Part shown: piece by piece, positions 9,013-19,351 of the stretch
How positions within the stretch are numbered: the first letter of the stretch is position 1
Layout of the letters: each line of letters begins with the position of its first letter
Source of the DNA: Yersinia bercovieri ATCC 43970
GTDB lineage: Bacteria; Pseudomonadota; Gammaproteobacteria; Enterobacterales; Enterobacteriaceae
DNA: 64,000 bases
Assembly: GCF_013282745.1 (NCBI RefSeq)
Contig: NZ_CP054044.1
Location: forward strand, 2,728,001 to 2,792,000
Reading direction: 5' to 3'
The notes under the pieces: model-generated
What the model was told of the DNA's origin: nothing
What the model saw: only the letters and a program-made list of their open reading frames with translations
Database searches by the model: none
Made by a program: the position numbers and the translations under genes

Positions 9013-11823
9013 ATGATGCAGAACGGCGCAATGAAGGCCTGGCTGGATTCCTCCTATCTGGCGGGCGCGAACCAGTCCTACATAGAGCAGCTCTATGAAG
9101 ACTTTTTAACTGATCCTGGTTCCGTTGATGATAGTTGGCGTTCAATTTTTCAACAACTACCAACGACGGGTGTAAAACCTGATCAGTTCCACTCTCAAAC
9201 GCGTGAGTATTTCCGTCGCCTGGCGAAGGACCCCTCGCGTTATAACTCATCCATCAGCGATCCTGAAAATGATGCCAAGCAAGTCAAGGTGTTGCAGTTA
9301 ATCAACGCCTTCCGCTTCCGCGGCCATCAACATGCCAACCTTGACCCACTTGGTTTGTGGAAGCAGGAGTCTGTTCCAGACCTCGAGCCTTCCTACCACA
9401 ACCTGACTGAGGCCGATTTCCAGAACACCTTCAATGTAGGCTCTTTTGCTATCGGCAAAGAGACCATGAAGCTGTCTGACCTGTATGCAGCCCTGAAGCA
9501 GACTTACTGCGGCCCTATCGGCGCTGAATATATGCACATCACCAACACCGACGAGAAACGCTGGCTGCAACAGCGTATTGAGTCGGTGGTCGGGAAGCCG
9601 ACATTCAGCGAAGAAGAGAAGCGTCGCTTCCTGAGCGAACTGACCGCCGCTGAAGGTCTGGAACGTTATCTGGGGGCCAAATTCCCCGGTGCTAAGCGCT
9701 TCTCGCTGGAGGGGGGCGATTCGCTGGTCACCATGCTCAAAGAGATGATTCGCCATGCCGGTAAAAATGGCACACGCGAAGTGGTGCTGGGGATGGCGCA
9801 CCGTGGCCGCCTGAACGTATTGATTAACGTGCTGGGTAAGAAACCGGAAGATCTGTTTGATGAGTTCGCCGGTAAGCATAAAGAGCATCTGGGGACGGGG
9901 GACGTCAAATACCATCAGGGCTTCTCGTCTGATGTGGAAACGGAAGGCGGTCTGGTTCACCTGGCGCTGGCCTTCAACCCATCTCACCTGGAGATTGTCA
10001 GCCCGGTGGTTATCGGTTCTGTGCGCGCACGCCGTGACCGCCTGGATGAAGCCCGCAGCAATATGGTATTGCCAATCACCATTCATGGTGATGCGGCGAT
10101 TGCCGGTCAGGGTGTGGTGCAAGAGACCTTGAACATGTCACAAGCTCGCGGCTATGAAGTCGGCGGGACTGTGCGCATTGTTATCAACAACCAGATTGGG
10201 TTTACCACCTCGAACCCGCTGGATGCACGTTCTACTCAGTACTGTACCGACATCGCTAAAATGGTACAGGCACCGATTTTCCACGTGAATGCGGATGACC
10301 CTGAAGCTGTGGCGTTTGTGACGCGTCTGGCGTTGGATTTCCGTAACACCTTTAAACGTGACGTGATGATCGATCTGGTTTGCTACCGTCGCCATGGGCA
10401 TAACGAAGCCGATGAGCCAAGTGCCACGCAGCCAGTGATGTATCAGAAGATCAAAAAACATCCGACACCGCGCAAAATCTATGCTGATAAGCTGACTGAG
10501 CAAAACATCGCGACCCTGGAAGATGCCACGGAAATGGTCAATTTGTACCGTGATGCATTGGATGGTGGCGAGTGTGTGGTGGAAGAGTGGCGTCCGATGA
10601 ATCTGCAATCCTTCACCTGGTCGCCGTATCTGAACCATGAATGGGATGAAGAGTACCCAAGCAAAGTTGAAATGAAACGCCTGCAAGATTTGGCGCGCCG
10701 TATCAGCCATGCGCCGGAAGCTATTGAAATGCAATCCCGTGTTGCCAAAATTTATGGTGACCGCGCTTTGATGGCCAGTGGTGAGAAGCCATTCGACTGG
10801 GGTGGGGCTGAAACACTGGCCTACGCCACACTGGTTGATGAAGGCATTCCAATCCGCCTGTCGGGTGAAGATGCGGGGCGCGGAACCTTCTTCCATCGTC
10901 ATGCTGTGATCCATAACCAGAAAAATGGCTCAGTTTATGTACCACTGTCGAATGTGCACAGCGGGCAGGGCGATTTCCAGGTTTGGGACTCTGTGCTGTC
11001 GGAAGAAGCGGTCTTGGCATTCGAATATGGCTACGCCACCGCAGAACCTCGCACCCTGACTATCTGGGAAGCGCAGTTCGGTGACTTTGCCAACGGTGCA
11101 CAGGTGGTTATCGACCAGTTCATCAGCTCCGGTGAGCAGAAATGGGGCCGGATGTGTGGTCTGGTGATGCTGTTGCCACATGGCTACGAAGGCCAAGGCC
11201 CGGAGCACTCCTCTGCGCGGTTGGAACGCTACCTGCAACTTTGTGCTGAACAAAATATGCAAGTGTGTATCCCATCAACGCCGGCACAAGTTTACCACAT
11301 GATTCGCCGTCAGGCGCTGCGTGGGATGCGCCGTCCGCTGGTGGTGATGTCACCGAAGTCACTGTTGCGTCATCCATTAGCAATATCATCTCTGGATGAG
11401 TTGGCGAATGGGAGCTTCTTGCCTGCTATCGGTGAAGTTGACGAAATGGACCCGAAAGGCGTTAAGCGGGTCGTGATGTGCTCTGGCAAGGTCTATTATG
11501 ATCTGTTGGAACAGCGCCGTAAGAATGGGCAAACCGATGTTGCTATCGTGCGTATCGAGCAGCTTTATCCGTTCCCACACCATGCCGTCCAGGCTGTATT
11601 GGAGCAATTTGCTCACGTGCATGATTTCGTCTGGTGTCAGGAAGAGCCGCTTAATCAGGGTGCATGGTATTGCAGCCAACACAACTTCCGCGAAGTGATT
11701 CCATTTGGTGCTTCCTTGCGCTATGCAGGCCGCCCGGCGTCCGCTTCACCGGCAGTGGGATACATTTCCGTACACCAGAAACAACAACAAGCTCTGGTTA
11801 ATGACGCGCTGACCGTTGAATAG
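9013..11823 (+). CDS. sucA: 2-oxoglutarate dehydrogenase E1 component
   Basis: This is a thiamine-diphosphate-dependent decarboxylase of 935-936 residues (E. coli 933), the first component of the 2-oxoglutarate dehydrogenase complex producing succinyl-CoA. Visible features are the N-terminal peripheral-subunit-binding segment with LDSSYLAGANQSYIEQLYEDF, GMAHRGRLNVL near 260, the TPP-binding region from GDAAIAGQGVVQETLNMS to NNQIGFTTS (about 358-398), and transketolase-type motifs in the C-terminal half. ATG occurs at both 9013 and 9016; E. coli begins MQNS, which would favour 9016. An AAGGGA sequence lies at 9004-9009. Confidence 0.97.
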   Translation: MMQNGAMKAWLDSSYLAGANQSYIEQLYEDFLTDPGSVDDSWRSIFQQLPTTGVKPDQFHSQTREYFRRLAKDPSRYNSSISDPENDAKQVKVLQLINAFRFRGHQHANLDPLGLWKQESVPDLEPSYHNLTEADFQNTFNVGSFAIGKETMKLSDLYAALKQTYCGPIGAEYMHITNTDEKRWLQQRIESVVGKPTFSEEEKRRFLSELTAAEGLERYLGAKFPGAKRFSLEGGDSLVTMLKEMIRHAGKNGTREVVLGMAHRGRLNVLINVLGKKPEDLFDEFAGKHKEHLGTGDVKYHQGFSSDVETEGGLVHLALAFNPSHLEIVSPVVIGSVRARRDRLDEARSNMVLPITIHGDAAIAGQGVVQETLNMSQARGYEVGGTVRIVINNQIGFTTSNPLDARSTQYCTDIAKMVQAPIFHVNADDPEAVAFVTRLALDFRNTFKRDVMIDLVCYRRHGHNEADEPSATQPVMYQKIKKHPTPRKIYADKLTEQNIATLEDATEMVNLYRDALDGGECVVEEWRPMNLQSFTWSPYLNHEWDEEYPSKVEMKRLQDLARRISHAPEAIEMQSRVAKIYGDRALMASGEKPFDWGGAETLAYATLVDEGIPIRLSGEDAGRGTFFHRHAVIHNQKNGSVYVPLSNVHSGQGDFQVWDSVLSEEAVLAFEYGYATAEPRTLTIWEAQFGDFANGAQVVIDQFISSGEQKWGRMCGLVMLLPHGYEGQGPEHSSARLERYLQLCAEQNMQVCIPSTPAQVYHMIRRQALRGMRRPLVVMSPKSLLRHPLAISSLDELANGSFLPAIGEVDEMDPKGVKRVVMCSGKVYYDLLEQRRKNGQTDVAIVRIEQLYPFPHHAVQAVLEQFAHVHDFVWCQEEPLNQGAWYCSQHNFREVIPFGASLRYAGRPASASPAVGYISVHQKQQQALVNDALTVE

Positions 11824-11852
11824 CGAATCGGTTAACACATAAAGGATAGAGA

Positions 11853-13073
11853 ATGAGTAGCGTAGATATTAATGTTCCTGACCTCCCTGAGTCTGTCGCC
11901 GATGGCTCAGTCGCAACCTGGCACAAAAAACCGGGTGACAGCGTTAAGCGTGATGAAGTGCTGGTTGAGATTGAAACAGACAAAGTGATTCTGGAAGTTC
12001 CGGCTAGTCAGGACGGTATTTTGGACGCCATTTTGGAAGATGAAGGGGCAACCGTCACCTCACGTCAGGTTCTGGGCCGTATCCGTCCAAGTGATAGCTC
12101 AGGCAAGCCGACAGAAGAGAAGAGCCAAAGCACTGAGTCCACTCCGGCTCAGCGCCAGACTGCCAGCCTGGAAGAAGAGAGCAACGATAGCCTCAGCCCG
12201 GCTATTCGCCGCCTGATTGCTGAGCATGACCTAGATGCCACTGCCATTAAAGGTAGCGGTGTTGGCGGTCGAATCACACGTGAAGACGTTGATAGCCATT
12301 TGGCAAACCGTAAAGCTGCGCCAGTAGCGGTTGCCGCTAAAGTTGAAGCCGCCGCGCCAGCCGCGTTGGCGGGCCGCAGTGAAAAGCGGGTGCCAATGAC
12401 TCGCCTGCGTAAACGTGTTGCTGAGCGACTGTTAGAGGCGAAAAACAGCACCGCGATGTTGACCACGTTCAACGAAATCAACATGAAGCCAATCATGGAT
12501 CTGCGTAAGCAGTATGGTGAAGCTTTTGAGAAACGTCACGGTGTCCGCTTGGGCTTTATGTCCTTCTATATCAAAGCGGTTGTTGAAGCACTGAAACGCT
12601 ATCCTGAAGTGAATGCCTCCCTTGATGGCGAAGACGTGGTTTACCACAACTACTTCGATATCAGCATTGCTGTTTCTACCCCGCGCGGCCTGGTGACCCC
12701 GGTCTTGCGTGATGTAGATACCATGGGCATGGCAGATATTGAGAAGAAAATCAAAGAGCTGGCTGTAAAAGGCCGTGATGGCAAACTGAAAGTTGAAGAG
12801 CTGACCGGCGGTAATTTCACCATTACTAACGGCGGTGTATTTGGCTCCCTGATGTCGACTCCGATCATTAACCCACCACAAAGCGCGATCCTTGGCATGC
12901 ACGCCATCAAAGATCGTCCAATGGCGGTAGATGGTCAGGTAGTGATTCTGCCGATGATGTATCTGGCACTCTCCTACGATCACCGCTTAATCGATGGCCG
13001 CGAGTCTGTGGGTTATTTGGTGACGGTGAAAGAGATGCTGGAAGATCCAGCTCGCTTGCTGCTCGACGTATAA
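11853..13073 (+). CDS. sucB: Dihydrolipoyllysine succinyltransferase (E2 of OGDH)
   Basis: This 406-residue core subunit of the 2-oxoglutarate dehydrogenase complex has three parts. The N-terminal lipoyl domain (about 1-78) carries the lipoylated lysine at position 44 in [13 protein letters not shown] peripheral subunit-binding domain (about 112-150) is recognisable from [15 protein letters not shown] and GGRITREDV. The C-terminal catalytic domain ends with the [11 protein letters not shown] active-site motif. An Ala-rich linker separates the last two. The gene starts 29 bases after sucA with AAAGGA upstream, in the conserved sdh-suc operon. The E3 subunit (lpd) is not in this window. Confidence 0.98.
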   Translation: MSSVDINVPDLPESVADGSVATWHKKPGDSVKRDEVLVEIETDKVILEVPASQDGILDAILEDEGATVTSRQVLGRIRPSDSSGKPTEEKSQSTESTPAQRQTASLEEESNDSLSPAIRRLIAEHDLDATAIKGSGVGGRITREDVDSHLANRKAAPVAVAAKVEAAAPAALAGRSEKRVPMTRLRKRVAERLLEAKNSTAMLTTFNEINMKPIMDLRKQYGEAFEKRHGVRLGFMSFYIKAVVEALKRYPEVNASLDGEDVVYHNYFDISIAVSTPRGLVTPVLRDVDTMGMADIEKKIKELAVKGRDGKLKVEELTGGNFTITNGGVFGSLMSTPIINPPQSAILGMHAIKDRPMAVDGQVVILPMMYLALSYDHRLIDGRESVGYLVTVKEMLEDPARLLLDV

Positions 13074-13186
13074 AAAAGATAAATGACAAGGTTAGCCTGA
13101 TTGCAAGGTGTTGATTACCTGCCTCCGCGCAATCAGGCAGCCTAGTAGGCTTCGGCCCATCTCAGACCTTATATGGATAGAACATC

Positions 13187-14353
13187 ATGAATTTACACGA
13201 ATATCAGGCAAAACAACTGTTTGCTCGGTATGGCATGCCAGCTCCAACTGGCTACGCCTGTAGCACACCGCGTGAAGCAGAAGAAGCCGCATCTAAAATC
13301 GGTGCTGGCCCGTGGGTGGTTAAATGTCAGGTTCATGCGGGCGGTCGCGGTAAAGCGGGCGGCGTGAAACTGGTTAACAGCAAAGAAGATATTCGTGCTT
13401 TCGCTGAACAGTGGTTAGGTAAAAAACTGGTGACTTACCAGACAGATGCGCATGGTCAGCCGGTTCATCAGATTCTGGTTGAAGCAGCAACTGATATCGA
13501 CAAAGAGTTGTATCTGGGCGCGGTTATTGATCGCAGCTCCCGTCGTGTGGTGTTTATGGCATCCACCGAAGGCGGTGTTGAAATTGAGAAAGTGGCCGAA
13601 GAGACGCCAGAACTGATCCATAAAATTGCACTGGATCCATTGACTGGCCCGCAGCCTTATCAGGGGCGCGAGTTGGCCTTTAAACTGGGGCTGACGGGTA
13701 AGCAAGTGGCTCAGTTCACCAAGATCTTTATGGGTCTGGCAACACTGTTCCTAGAGCGTGATCTGGCGATGGTTGAGATCAACCCGCTGGTTATCACCAA
13801 ACAGGGCGATTTGGTCTGCCTGGATGGCAAATTGGGTGCGGACGGTAATGCTCTGTTCCGCCAACCAGAACTGCGCGAAATGCGCGACCAGTCGCAGGAA
13901 GATGCCCGTGAAGCACAAGCTGCGCAGTGGGAACTGAACTATGTGGCGCTGGATGGCAACATCGGTTGTATGGTCAATGGTGCTGGTTTGGCAATGGGTA
14001 CCATGGACATCGTGAAACTGCACGGTGGTGAACCGGCTAACTTCCTTGATGTGGGCGGTGGCGCAACCAAAGAGCGTGTGACTGAAGCTTTCAAAATCAT
14101 TTTGTCTGACGACAAAGTGAAAGCAGTTTTCGTTAACATCTTCGGCGGCATTGTGCGTTGCGATCTGATCGCTGACGGCATTATTGGTGCCGTTGAAGAA
14201 GTGGGTGTTAGCGTGCCAGTGGTGGTTCGTCTGGAAGGGAATAATGCCGAACTGGGTGCCAAAAAGCTGGCAGACAGCGGTTTGAATATCATTGCTGCGA
14301 CCAGCCTGACAGATGCGGCTCAGCAAGTTGTAGCGGCAGTGGGGGCTAAATAA
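13187..14353 (+). CDS. sucC: Succinyl-CoA synthetase beta subunit
   Basis: The protein has 388 residues, identical in length to E. coli SucC. It has an N-terminal ATP-grasp domain ([16 protein letters not shown], then [16 protein letters not shown]) and a C-terminal CoA-ligase domain with [10 protein letters not shown]. With SucD it converts succinyl-CoA to succinate with substrate-level phosphorylation. The stop overlaps the sucD start by one base (TAATG). The 113-bp gap from sucB contains only short repeats. Confidence 0.98.
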   Translation: MNLHEYQAKQLFARYGMPAPTGYACSTPREAEEAASKIGAGPWVVKCQVHAGGRGKAGGVKLVNSKEDIRAFAEQWLGKKLVTYQTDAHGQPVHQILVEAATDIDKELYLGAVIDRSSRRVVFMASTEGGVEIEKVAEETPELIHKIALDPLTGPQPYQGRELAFKLGLTGKQVAQFTKIFMGLATLFLERDLAMVEINPLVITKQGDLVCLDGKLGADGNALFRQPELREMRDQSQEDAREAQAAQWELNYVALDGNIGCMVNGAGLAMGTMDIVKLHGGEPANFLDVGGGATKERVTEAFKIILSDDKVKAVFVNIFGGIVRCDLIADGIIGAVEEVGVSVPVVVRLEGNNAELGAKKLADSGLNIIAATSLTDAAQQVVAAVGAK

Positions 14354-15225
14354 TGTCAATTTTAATTAATAAAAATACCAAAGTTATTTGCCAGGGTTTT
14401 ACCGGTAGCCAGGGGACTTTCCACTCTGAACAAGCTATCGCCTACGGCACAAAAATGGTTGGCGGTGTCACGCCTGGCAAAGGCGGCACTCAACATCTGG
14501 GTCTGCCGGTTTTCAATACCGTGCGTGAAGCTGTAGAGACTACCGGTGCGACCGCATCTGTTATCTATGTGCCAGCACCGTTTTGCAAAGATTCGATTCT
14601 GGAAGCTATCGACGCTGGTATCAAACTGATTATCTGTATTACTGAAGGCATCCCAACGCTGGATATGCTGGTGGTAAAAGTCAAATTAGAACAGTCTGAT
14701 GCGCGCATGATCGGCCCGAACTGCCCAGGTGTTATCACCCCGGGCGAGTGTAAAATTGGTATCATGCCGGGCCATATTCACTTGCCAGGTAAAGTCGGTA
14801 TCGTTTCCCGCTCAGGTACATTGACCTATGAAGCGGTAAAACAGACCACTGACATCGGTTTTGGTCAATCGACATGTGTTGGTATTGGTGGTGACCCTAT
14901 CCCTGGTTCCAACTTTATTGATATTCTGAAGTTGTTCCAGGAAGACCCACAAACTGAAGTCATCGTGATGATAGGTGAAATCGGCGGTAATGCAGAAGAA
15001 GAAGCGGCAGCTTATATCAAAGAGCACGTGACTAAACCTGTTGTCGGTTACATTGCCGGTGTCACTGCGCCAAAAGGTAAACGTATGGGGCACGCAGGTG
15101 CCATCATTGCTGGCGGTAAAGGTACGGCAGATGACAAATTCGCGGCACTGGAAGCTGCTGGCGTGAAAACAGTACGTAGCTTGGCTGAAATTGGTGATGC
15201 GGTTAAAGCTATCTTGCCGCAGTAA
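14353..15225 (+). CDS. sucD: Succinyl-CoA synthetase alpha subunit
   Basis: This 290-residue subunit binds CoA through an N-terminal Rossmann fold ([15 protein letters not shown]) and carries the phosphorylated active-site histidine in the [10 protein letters not shown] motif near residue 247. It starts one base inside the sucC stop codon, which suggests tight coupling and 1:1 synthesis. It is the last gene of the sdhCDAB-sucABCD operon; a strong terminator hairpin lies 23 bases after the stop. Confidence 0.98.
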   Translation: MSILINKNTKVICQGFTGSQGTFHSEQAIAYGTKMVGGVTPGKGGTQHLGLPVFNTVREAVETTGATASVIYVPAPFCKDSILEAIDAGIKLIICITEGIPTLDMLVVKVKLEQSDARMIGPNCPGVITPGECKIGIMPGHIHLPGKVGIVSRSGTLTYEAVKQTTDIGFGQSTCVGIGGDPIPGSNFIDILKLFQEDPQTEVIVMIGEIGGNAEEEAAAYIKEHVTKPVVGYIAGVTAPKGKRMGHAGAIIAGGKGTADDKFAALEAAGVKTVRSLAEIGDAVKAILPQ

Positions 15226-15247
15226 TCAATAAAACGGCAGTCGATGG

Positions 15248-15270
15248 AGGCCACCTTTCGGTGGCCTTTT
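15248..15270 (+). terminator. Rho-independent terminator of the suc operon
   Basis: GGCCACC and GGTGGCC form a 7-bp stem with a TTTC loop, followed by TTTT. In E. coli this end yields the sRNA SdhX from the operon 3' UTR. Here only about 45 bases separate the sucD stop and the terminator, so any such RNA would have to include the sucD coding end. Confidence 0.85.
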
Positions 15271-15280
15271 CAATGGCCGA

Positions 15281-17179
15281 TTAGAATTTATTCAACGCGG
15301 TGATTAATGCAATATCCGTTTGCAGCTGTTGCTTAGTCTGCTCATCGCTGGCGTTAGCGAGTTGCTGTCGCAAGGTGGTGAGTGCGGCATCGTAGCTGGC
15401 CTTGTCCTTAAATAACTTATCTTTGACATTGATTGACGCAATATTGGTGTAGCGGCCATCAGCTGTTGTCGGCACTGAAATTGTACCTTTATTAATCAGA
15501 TCTTTAACTATTTTCCGTTCTTTTTCATAACCTTCCAACCCAACTAATTGCCAGCGCTGCTGAGGTTTACCCTCATATTTCCCTGCTTTAACATCAGTCA
15601 GATAGCGAATGGTCAGATTACGGATGGTGCCTGCCTCTTCACCATACTCGGCTTTACTGTCAGACAGTATCAAGAATTCCTGCCCCTCAAGCACGCCACC
15701 TTTTTGCGTGAGATGGCCCATTCGATAGCTATTCATGCCCAGATGAATTGGCGTGATATCAATCACGGGTGTGCCGTCATTGAGGCGTAAATCGGTAATT
15801 CTCGCCCCCATCGGTTTGCTTAAATCAATGGTGTAGGTTACGCCATCAAAGAAGTCATTGGTTGAATATTTTGAGGCGCGGCGTTGTGGATTAAAGCTGT
15901 AAGTGACATCACCGGGCTTAACCTGATTAAAGTAGTCAGCCGACCACTCCATATACTGCTTTAATTCTTTGCCCGTCAGGGCGTAAACCGTGATTTCACC
16001 GCCGGCATATTGATAGTTAAATGCAATGTCTTTCGCAGTGATATCACCCACGTTTAGCTTTGGTCGGTCATTATCAATTTGTAGGGCGATGATTTGGGCC
16101 TGAGGGGCGTAATAATGCGCGGCTTCTTGATACAGCGCGCTGATACCGGTGTCTTGCACATGGACTTGAGGAATACCTTTAATCTCATCGGCAGGCACCA
16201 GATTGCTGCCACTCAACTTAGCAATCACCCGGTTCGCATTGGCGCGCAAAATATCATGGTAAGGCAGATAAATGGCTTCCAGACTTTTATCTGACTCGAC
16301 CCCTTTGATCGGATAGGCGTAGCTCTCTTTATTGATTAACTGATATTTACCATCACGCTGCTCAAATTTCAGGTCAATACGGGAAAGGGCACGACCATAC
16401 TTATCCGGTTCAGTGATAATGACGCCGTTAACCACGGCTTTATCAATCTTCACATGCATATGACCCGCGACGATGGCGGCCAACTCTGGATTAGCCCTGG
16501 CAATATCTCCAACGCCAGTTCCAGGCCGCTGGTTCTCATTATCGATCCCCATATGAGCGACCAGAACAATGGCGTCAACTTGTGGTTGGATTTGCTGAAT
16601 GACTTTTTTCACTTCCTGTACCGGATCAGTGAAATGGATACCATTAATACGGTCTGTGCCCTGAGCAAATTCAGCGGTCATTGGGGTATCCATCCCGATA
16701 ATGCCGATTTTAACGCCCTGACGCTCGATGATCTTATAAGAGGGCAGGTAAGGTTTACCTGAGTCCCAGAAAATATTGCCAGCCAGTGCAGTACCATTAA
16801 ATTGCTTTAATGAGGTGCCCAGTACTTTCAGACCGAAATCGAATTCATGGTTACCCATCACCCAGGCATCATATTTCAAGGCATTAAAGCCGAGGATCAT
16901 TGGGCTGATGGGTTCATTTTTAAAGGTTTCAACAAAGTTGCCTTGGATGGTATCACCGGCGTCCACCAGAATGATATTTGGCTGTTCGGCGCGTATTTTC
17001 TGCACTTTGGTGGCAATTTGACTGAGGCTGCCAGCCAAATTTTCACTGTCACTGGCATAGTCCCACGGCACAAAAGTGCCATGGAGATCAGAGGTGCCAA
17101 GGATAGTAATATCAACTTGTTCCGCGGCAATAGAGGCGGTACTGACACAGAGTAATGTGGTGATGGCTATTTTTTTCAT
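15281..17179 (-). CDS. Periplasmic bifunctional metallophosphatase / 5'-nucleotidase
   Basis: This 632-residue exported protein has a signal peptide at residues 1-18 (MKKIAITTLLCVSTASIA, then AEQVDI). The metallophosphatase domain shows the expected metal-ligand motifs: GTSDLHG (about 29-35), DAGDTIQG (72-79), MGNHEFDFG (108-116) and AGHMHV (about 238-243). A 5'-nucleotidase C-terminal domain follows (about 350-550). It resembles the UshA/CpdB class that hydrolyses nucleotides in the periplasm, but the sequence does not settle whether 5'- or 2',3'-cyclic nucleotides are preferred. The C-terminus from about 560 adds a charged helical tail. It is convergent with sucD and divergent from cydA. 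Confidence 0.9.
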   Translation of the reverse strand: MKKIAITTLLCVSTASIAAEQVDITILGTSDLHGTFVPWDYASDSENLAGSLSQIATKVQKIRAEQPNIILVDAGDTIQGNFVETFKNEPISPMILGFNALKYDAWVMGNHEFDFGLKVLGTSLKQFNGTALAGNIFWDSGKPYLPSYKIIERQGVKIGIIGMDTPMTAEFAQGTDRINGIHFTDPVQEVKKVIQQIQPQVDAIVLVAHMGIDNENQRPGTGVGDIARANPELAAIVAGHMHVKIDKAVVNGVIITEPDKYGRALSRIDLKFEQRDGKYQLINKESYAYPIKGVESDKSLEAIYLPYHDILRANANRVIAKLSGSNLVPADEIKGIPQVHVQDTGISALYQEAAHYYAPQAQIIALQIDNDRPKLNVGDITAKDIAFNYQYAGGEITVYALTGKELKQYMEWSADYFNQVKPGDVTYSFNPQRRASKYSTNDFFDGVTYTIDLSKPMGARITDLRLNDGTPVIDITPIHLGMNSYRMGHLTQKGGVLEGQEFLILSDSKAEYGEEAGTIRNLTIRYLTDVKAGKYEGKPQQRWQLVGLEGYEKERKIVKDLINKGTISVPTTADGRYTNIASINVKDKLFKDKASYDAALTTLRQQLANASDEQTKQQLQTDIALITALNKF

Positions 17180-17452
17180 TGAGAGGATTCAATATTTTAT
17201 CAAGTAATAGCATTTTATCATGCAACAAAATGGCAACACTTGCGAACGCTTCTCTCAGGATGGGCTAATATATTTATATAAAACTCGGAATTGTGATTTA
17301 ACTCACTCTGAATCTAATAAATTTAAAAGTTAATCTAGATCGCATAATAACGAAGTAATAATGCATTAACTAAACTATAAAATTACATCTCATTAACAGT
17401 TCGAGCTTATATAAAAACAATCGAACTTTTTATTAACATGAAAAATAATTAA

Positions 17453-17466
17453 TTGTTCTAAATCAA
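17453..17466. promoter_or_regulatory. FNR-like site 1 upstream of cydA
   Basis: TTGTTCTAAATCAA matches the FNR consensus TTGAT-N4-ATCAA with one mismatch. It lies 51 bp from a second, nearly identical site. Confidence 0.55.
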
Positions 17467-17503
17467 CTTTTGAATATGGCAATAATGTTCAGATACGCTT
17501 AAA

Positions 17504-17517
17504 TTGTTCTAGATCAA
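17504..17517. promoter_or_regulatory. FNR-like site 2 upstream of cydA
   Basis: TTGTTCTAGATCAA has one mismatch to the FNR consensus. The spacing of 51 bp to site 1 is close to that of the two FNR sites in the E. coli cydA promoter (near -53 and -1). Confidence 0.55.
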
Positions 17518-17768
17518 ACTACGGCATAATGGGTAAATGGCCTATTTGTTGACCTGTATCCAGAACTCAACGCTGGGTCACGTAAAATCCTATTTATTGT
17601 GTGGGATTAGAAGCGTACTATTACCGCGGTGTAATACTGGGTAGTTGATATTGTTATTTTTGTTGTGTTTTTTTGGGCATTCACTGCGGGCTATTATGGG
17701 ACTTCTGATTTATTGGGAAGTCTAGTTGCCGCAAGTCGGAGTCTTCCTGCGAGGAGCAAGGAGTCAAG

Positions 17769-19337
17769 ATGTTTGATATTGTCGAACTGTCACGGTTACA
17801 GTTTGCCTTAACGGCAATGTACCATTTCCTATTTGTCCCACTCACGCTGGGTATGGCGTTTTTGTTGGCAATTATGGAATCGGTCTATGTGCTGTCCGGT
17901 AAACAAATCTATAAAGATATGACCAAATTCTGGGGCAAGTTATTTGCTATTAACTTTGCTCTGGGGGTTGCTACTGGTTTGACTATGGAGTTCCAGTTCG
18001 GGACTAACTGGTCATATTTCTCACATTACGTCGGCGATATCTTCGGTGCCCCTCTGGCAATCGAAGGTTTAATGGCGTTCTTCCTGGAATCTACTTTCGT
18101 CGGTCTATTCTTCTTCGGTTGGGATCGTCTGAGTAAGCATCAGCATTTGGCCGTAACCTGGCTGGTTGCATTAGGCTCTAACTTCTCTGCGCTGTGGATC
18201 TTGGTTGCCAATGGTTGGATGCAAAACCCGATTGCCTCTGATTTCAACTTTGAAACCATGCGGATGGAGATGCTGAGCTTCTCAGAACTGGTTCTGAACC
18301 CTGTCGCTCAGGTGAAATTCGTTCACACAGTGGCAGCCGGTTATGTTACCGGTGCGATGTTTGTTCTGGGTATCAGCTCCTACTATTTGCTGAAAGGCCG
18401 TGATATTCCGTTCGCCAAGCGCTCCTTTGCGATTGCTGCGAGCTTTGGTTTGGCCGCTACGCTGTCTGTTATTGTACTGGGTGATGAATCCGGTTATGAG
18501 ATGGGCGACGTGCAGAAAACCAAACTGGCTGCCATTGAAGCTGAATGGGAAACCCAACCGCCTCCAGCTGCCTTTACGCTGTTTGCGATCCCTAATCAGG
18601 AAACAATGGAGAACCGCTTTGCTGTTCAGATTCCATTCGCGCTGGGCATCATCGCCACCCGTTCACTGGACACTCCGGTTATCGGCTTACGTGATTTGAT
18701 GTCTCAACATGAAGTGCGCATCCGTAATGGTATTCAGGCTTATAGTTTGTTAGAAAAATTACGCGCCGGTAATACTGATCCAGCCGTACGTGAAGCTTTC
18801 AGTCAAACTAAGCAAGATCTGGGCTACGGTCTGTTACTGAAGCGCTATACGCAAAACGTGACTGATGCGACTGAAGAACAAATTCAGTTAGCCGCTAAAG
18901 ACTCAATCCCGCGCGTTCTGCCGCTGTACTTTGCCTTCCGCATCATGGTGGCCTGTGGCTTCTTGATGTTGCTGATCATTGGTTTGTCGTTCTATAACGT
19001 CGTTCGTGGTCAGATTGGTCAGAAAAAATGGCTATTGCGTGCTGCGTTGTACGGTATCCCGTTGCCGTGGATTGCAGTAGAAGCCGGTTGGTTTGTGGCG
19101 GAATATGGCCGTCAACCATGGGCCATTGGTGAAGTGCTACCGACAGCAATTGCAAACTCATCCGTCACTGCTGGGGATATCCTATTCTCCATGGGGCTGA
19201 TTTGCGGTCTGTACACGCTGTTCCTGGTTGCAGAAATGTACCTGATGTTCAAATTCGCGCGTCTTGGGCCTAGCAGCCTGAAAACTGGCCGCTATCATTT
19301 TGAACAGCCGACTGCACCAGTGCAGGAAGCACGGTAA
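17769..19337 (+). CDS. cydA: Cytochrome bd-I ubiquinol oxidase subunit I
   Basis: This 522-residue inner-membrane protein matches E. coli CydA in length. It oxidises ubiquinol and holds hemes b558, b595 and d. His19 (in [15 protein letters not shown]) is the known ligand of one high-spin heme. The b558 ligands would be the histidine in [11 protein letters not shown] near 186 and the methionine near 393. The periplasmic quinol loop (about 255-390) is of the long form typical of enterobacteria. It is the first gene of cydABX-ybgE. High-affinity oxygen reduction under low oxygen is the expected role. Confidence 0.98.
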   Translation: MFDIVELSRLQFALTAMYHFLFVPLTLGMAFLLAIMESVYVLSGKQIYKDMTKFWGKLFAINFALGVATGLTMEFQFGTNWSYFSHYVGDIFGAPLAIEGLMAFFLESTFVGLFFFGWDRLSKHQHLAVTWLVALGSNFSALWILVANGWMQNPIASDFNFETMRMEMLSFSELVLNPVAQVKFVHTVAAGYVTGAMFVLGISSYYLLKGRDIPFAKRSFAIAASFGLAATLSVIVLGDESGYEMGDVQKTKLAAIEAEWETQPPPAAFTLFAIPNQETMENRFAVQIPFALGIIATRSLDTPVIGLRDLMSQHEVRIRNGIQAYSLLEKLRAGNTDPAVREAFSQTKQDLGYGLLLKRYTQNVTDATEEQIQLAAKDSIPRVLPLYFAFRIMVACGFLMLLIIGLSFYNVVRGQIGQKKWLLRAALYGIPLPWIAVEAGWFVAEYGRQPWAIGEVLPTAIANSSVTAGDILFSMGLICGLYTLFLVAEMYLMFKFARLGPSSLKTGRYHFEQPTAPVQEAR

Positions 19338-19351
19338 ACAGGAGTCCACTT

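Larger units (their letters stand above)
17180..17768 (+). promoter_or_regulatory. cydAB upstream regulatory region
   Basis: These 589 AT-rich bases hold no gene. The segment 17280-17520 is very rich in A and T, and two FNR-like sites are at 17453-17466 and 17504-17517. In E. coli the cyd operon is repressed by FNR and activated by ArcA from a comparable region. The 3' part (17520-17768) would be the cydA leader. GCGAGGAGCAAGGAG directly upstream of the ATG is an unusually purine-rich ribosome-binding region. Confidence 0.6.

Noticed and set aside
9298..10914. Open frames of 258-274 codons on the minus strand opposite sucA
   Set aside because: sucA is certain on the + strand; the opposing frames are shadows of its codon bias without domain features.
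12432..12983. 183-codon minus-strand frame opposite sucB
   Set aside because: It is a shadow of the conserved sucB catalytic domain.
15226..15270. SdhX-like small RNA after sucD
   Set aside because: Only 45 bases separate the stop and the terminator; a separate RNA gene cannot be supported without expression data.
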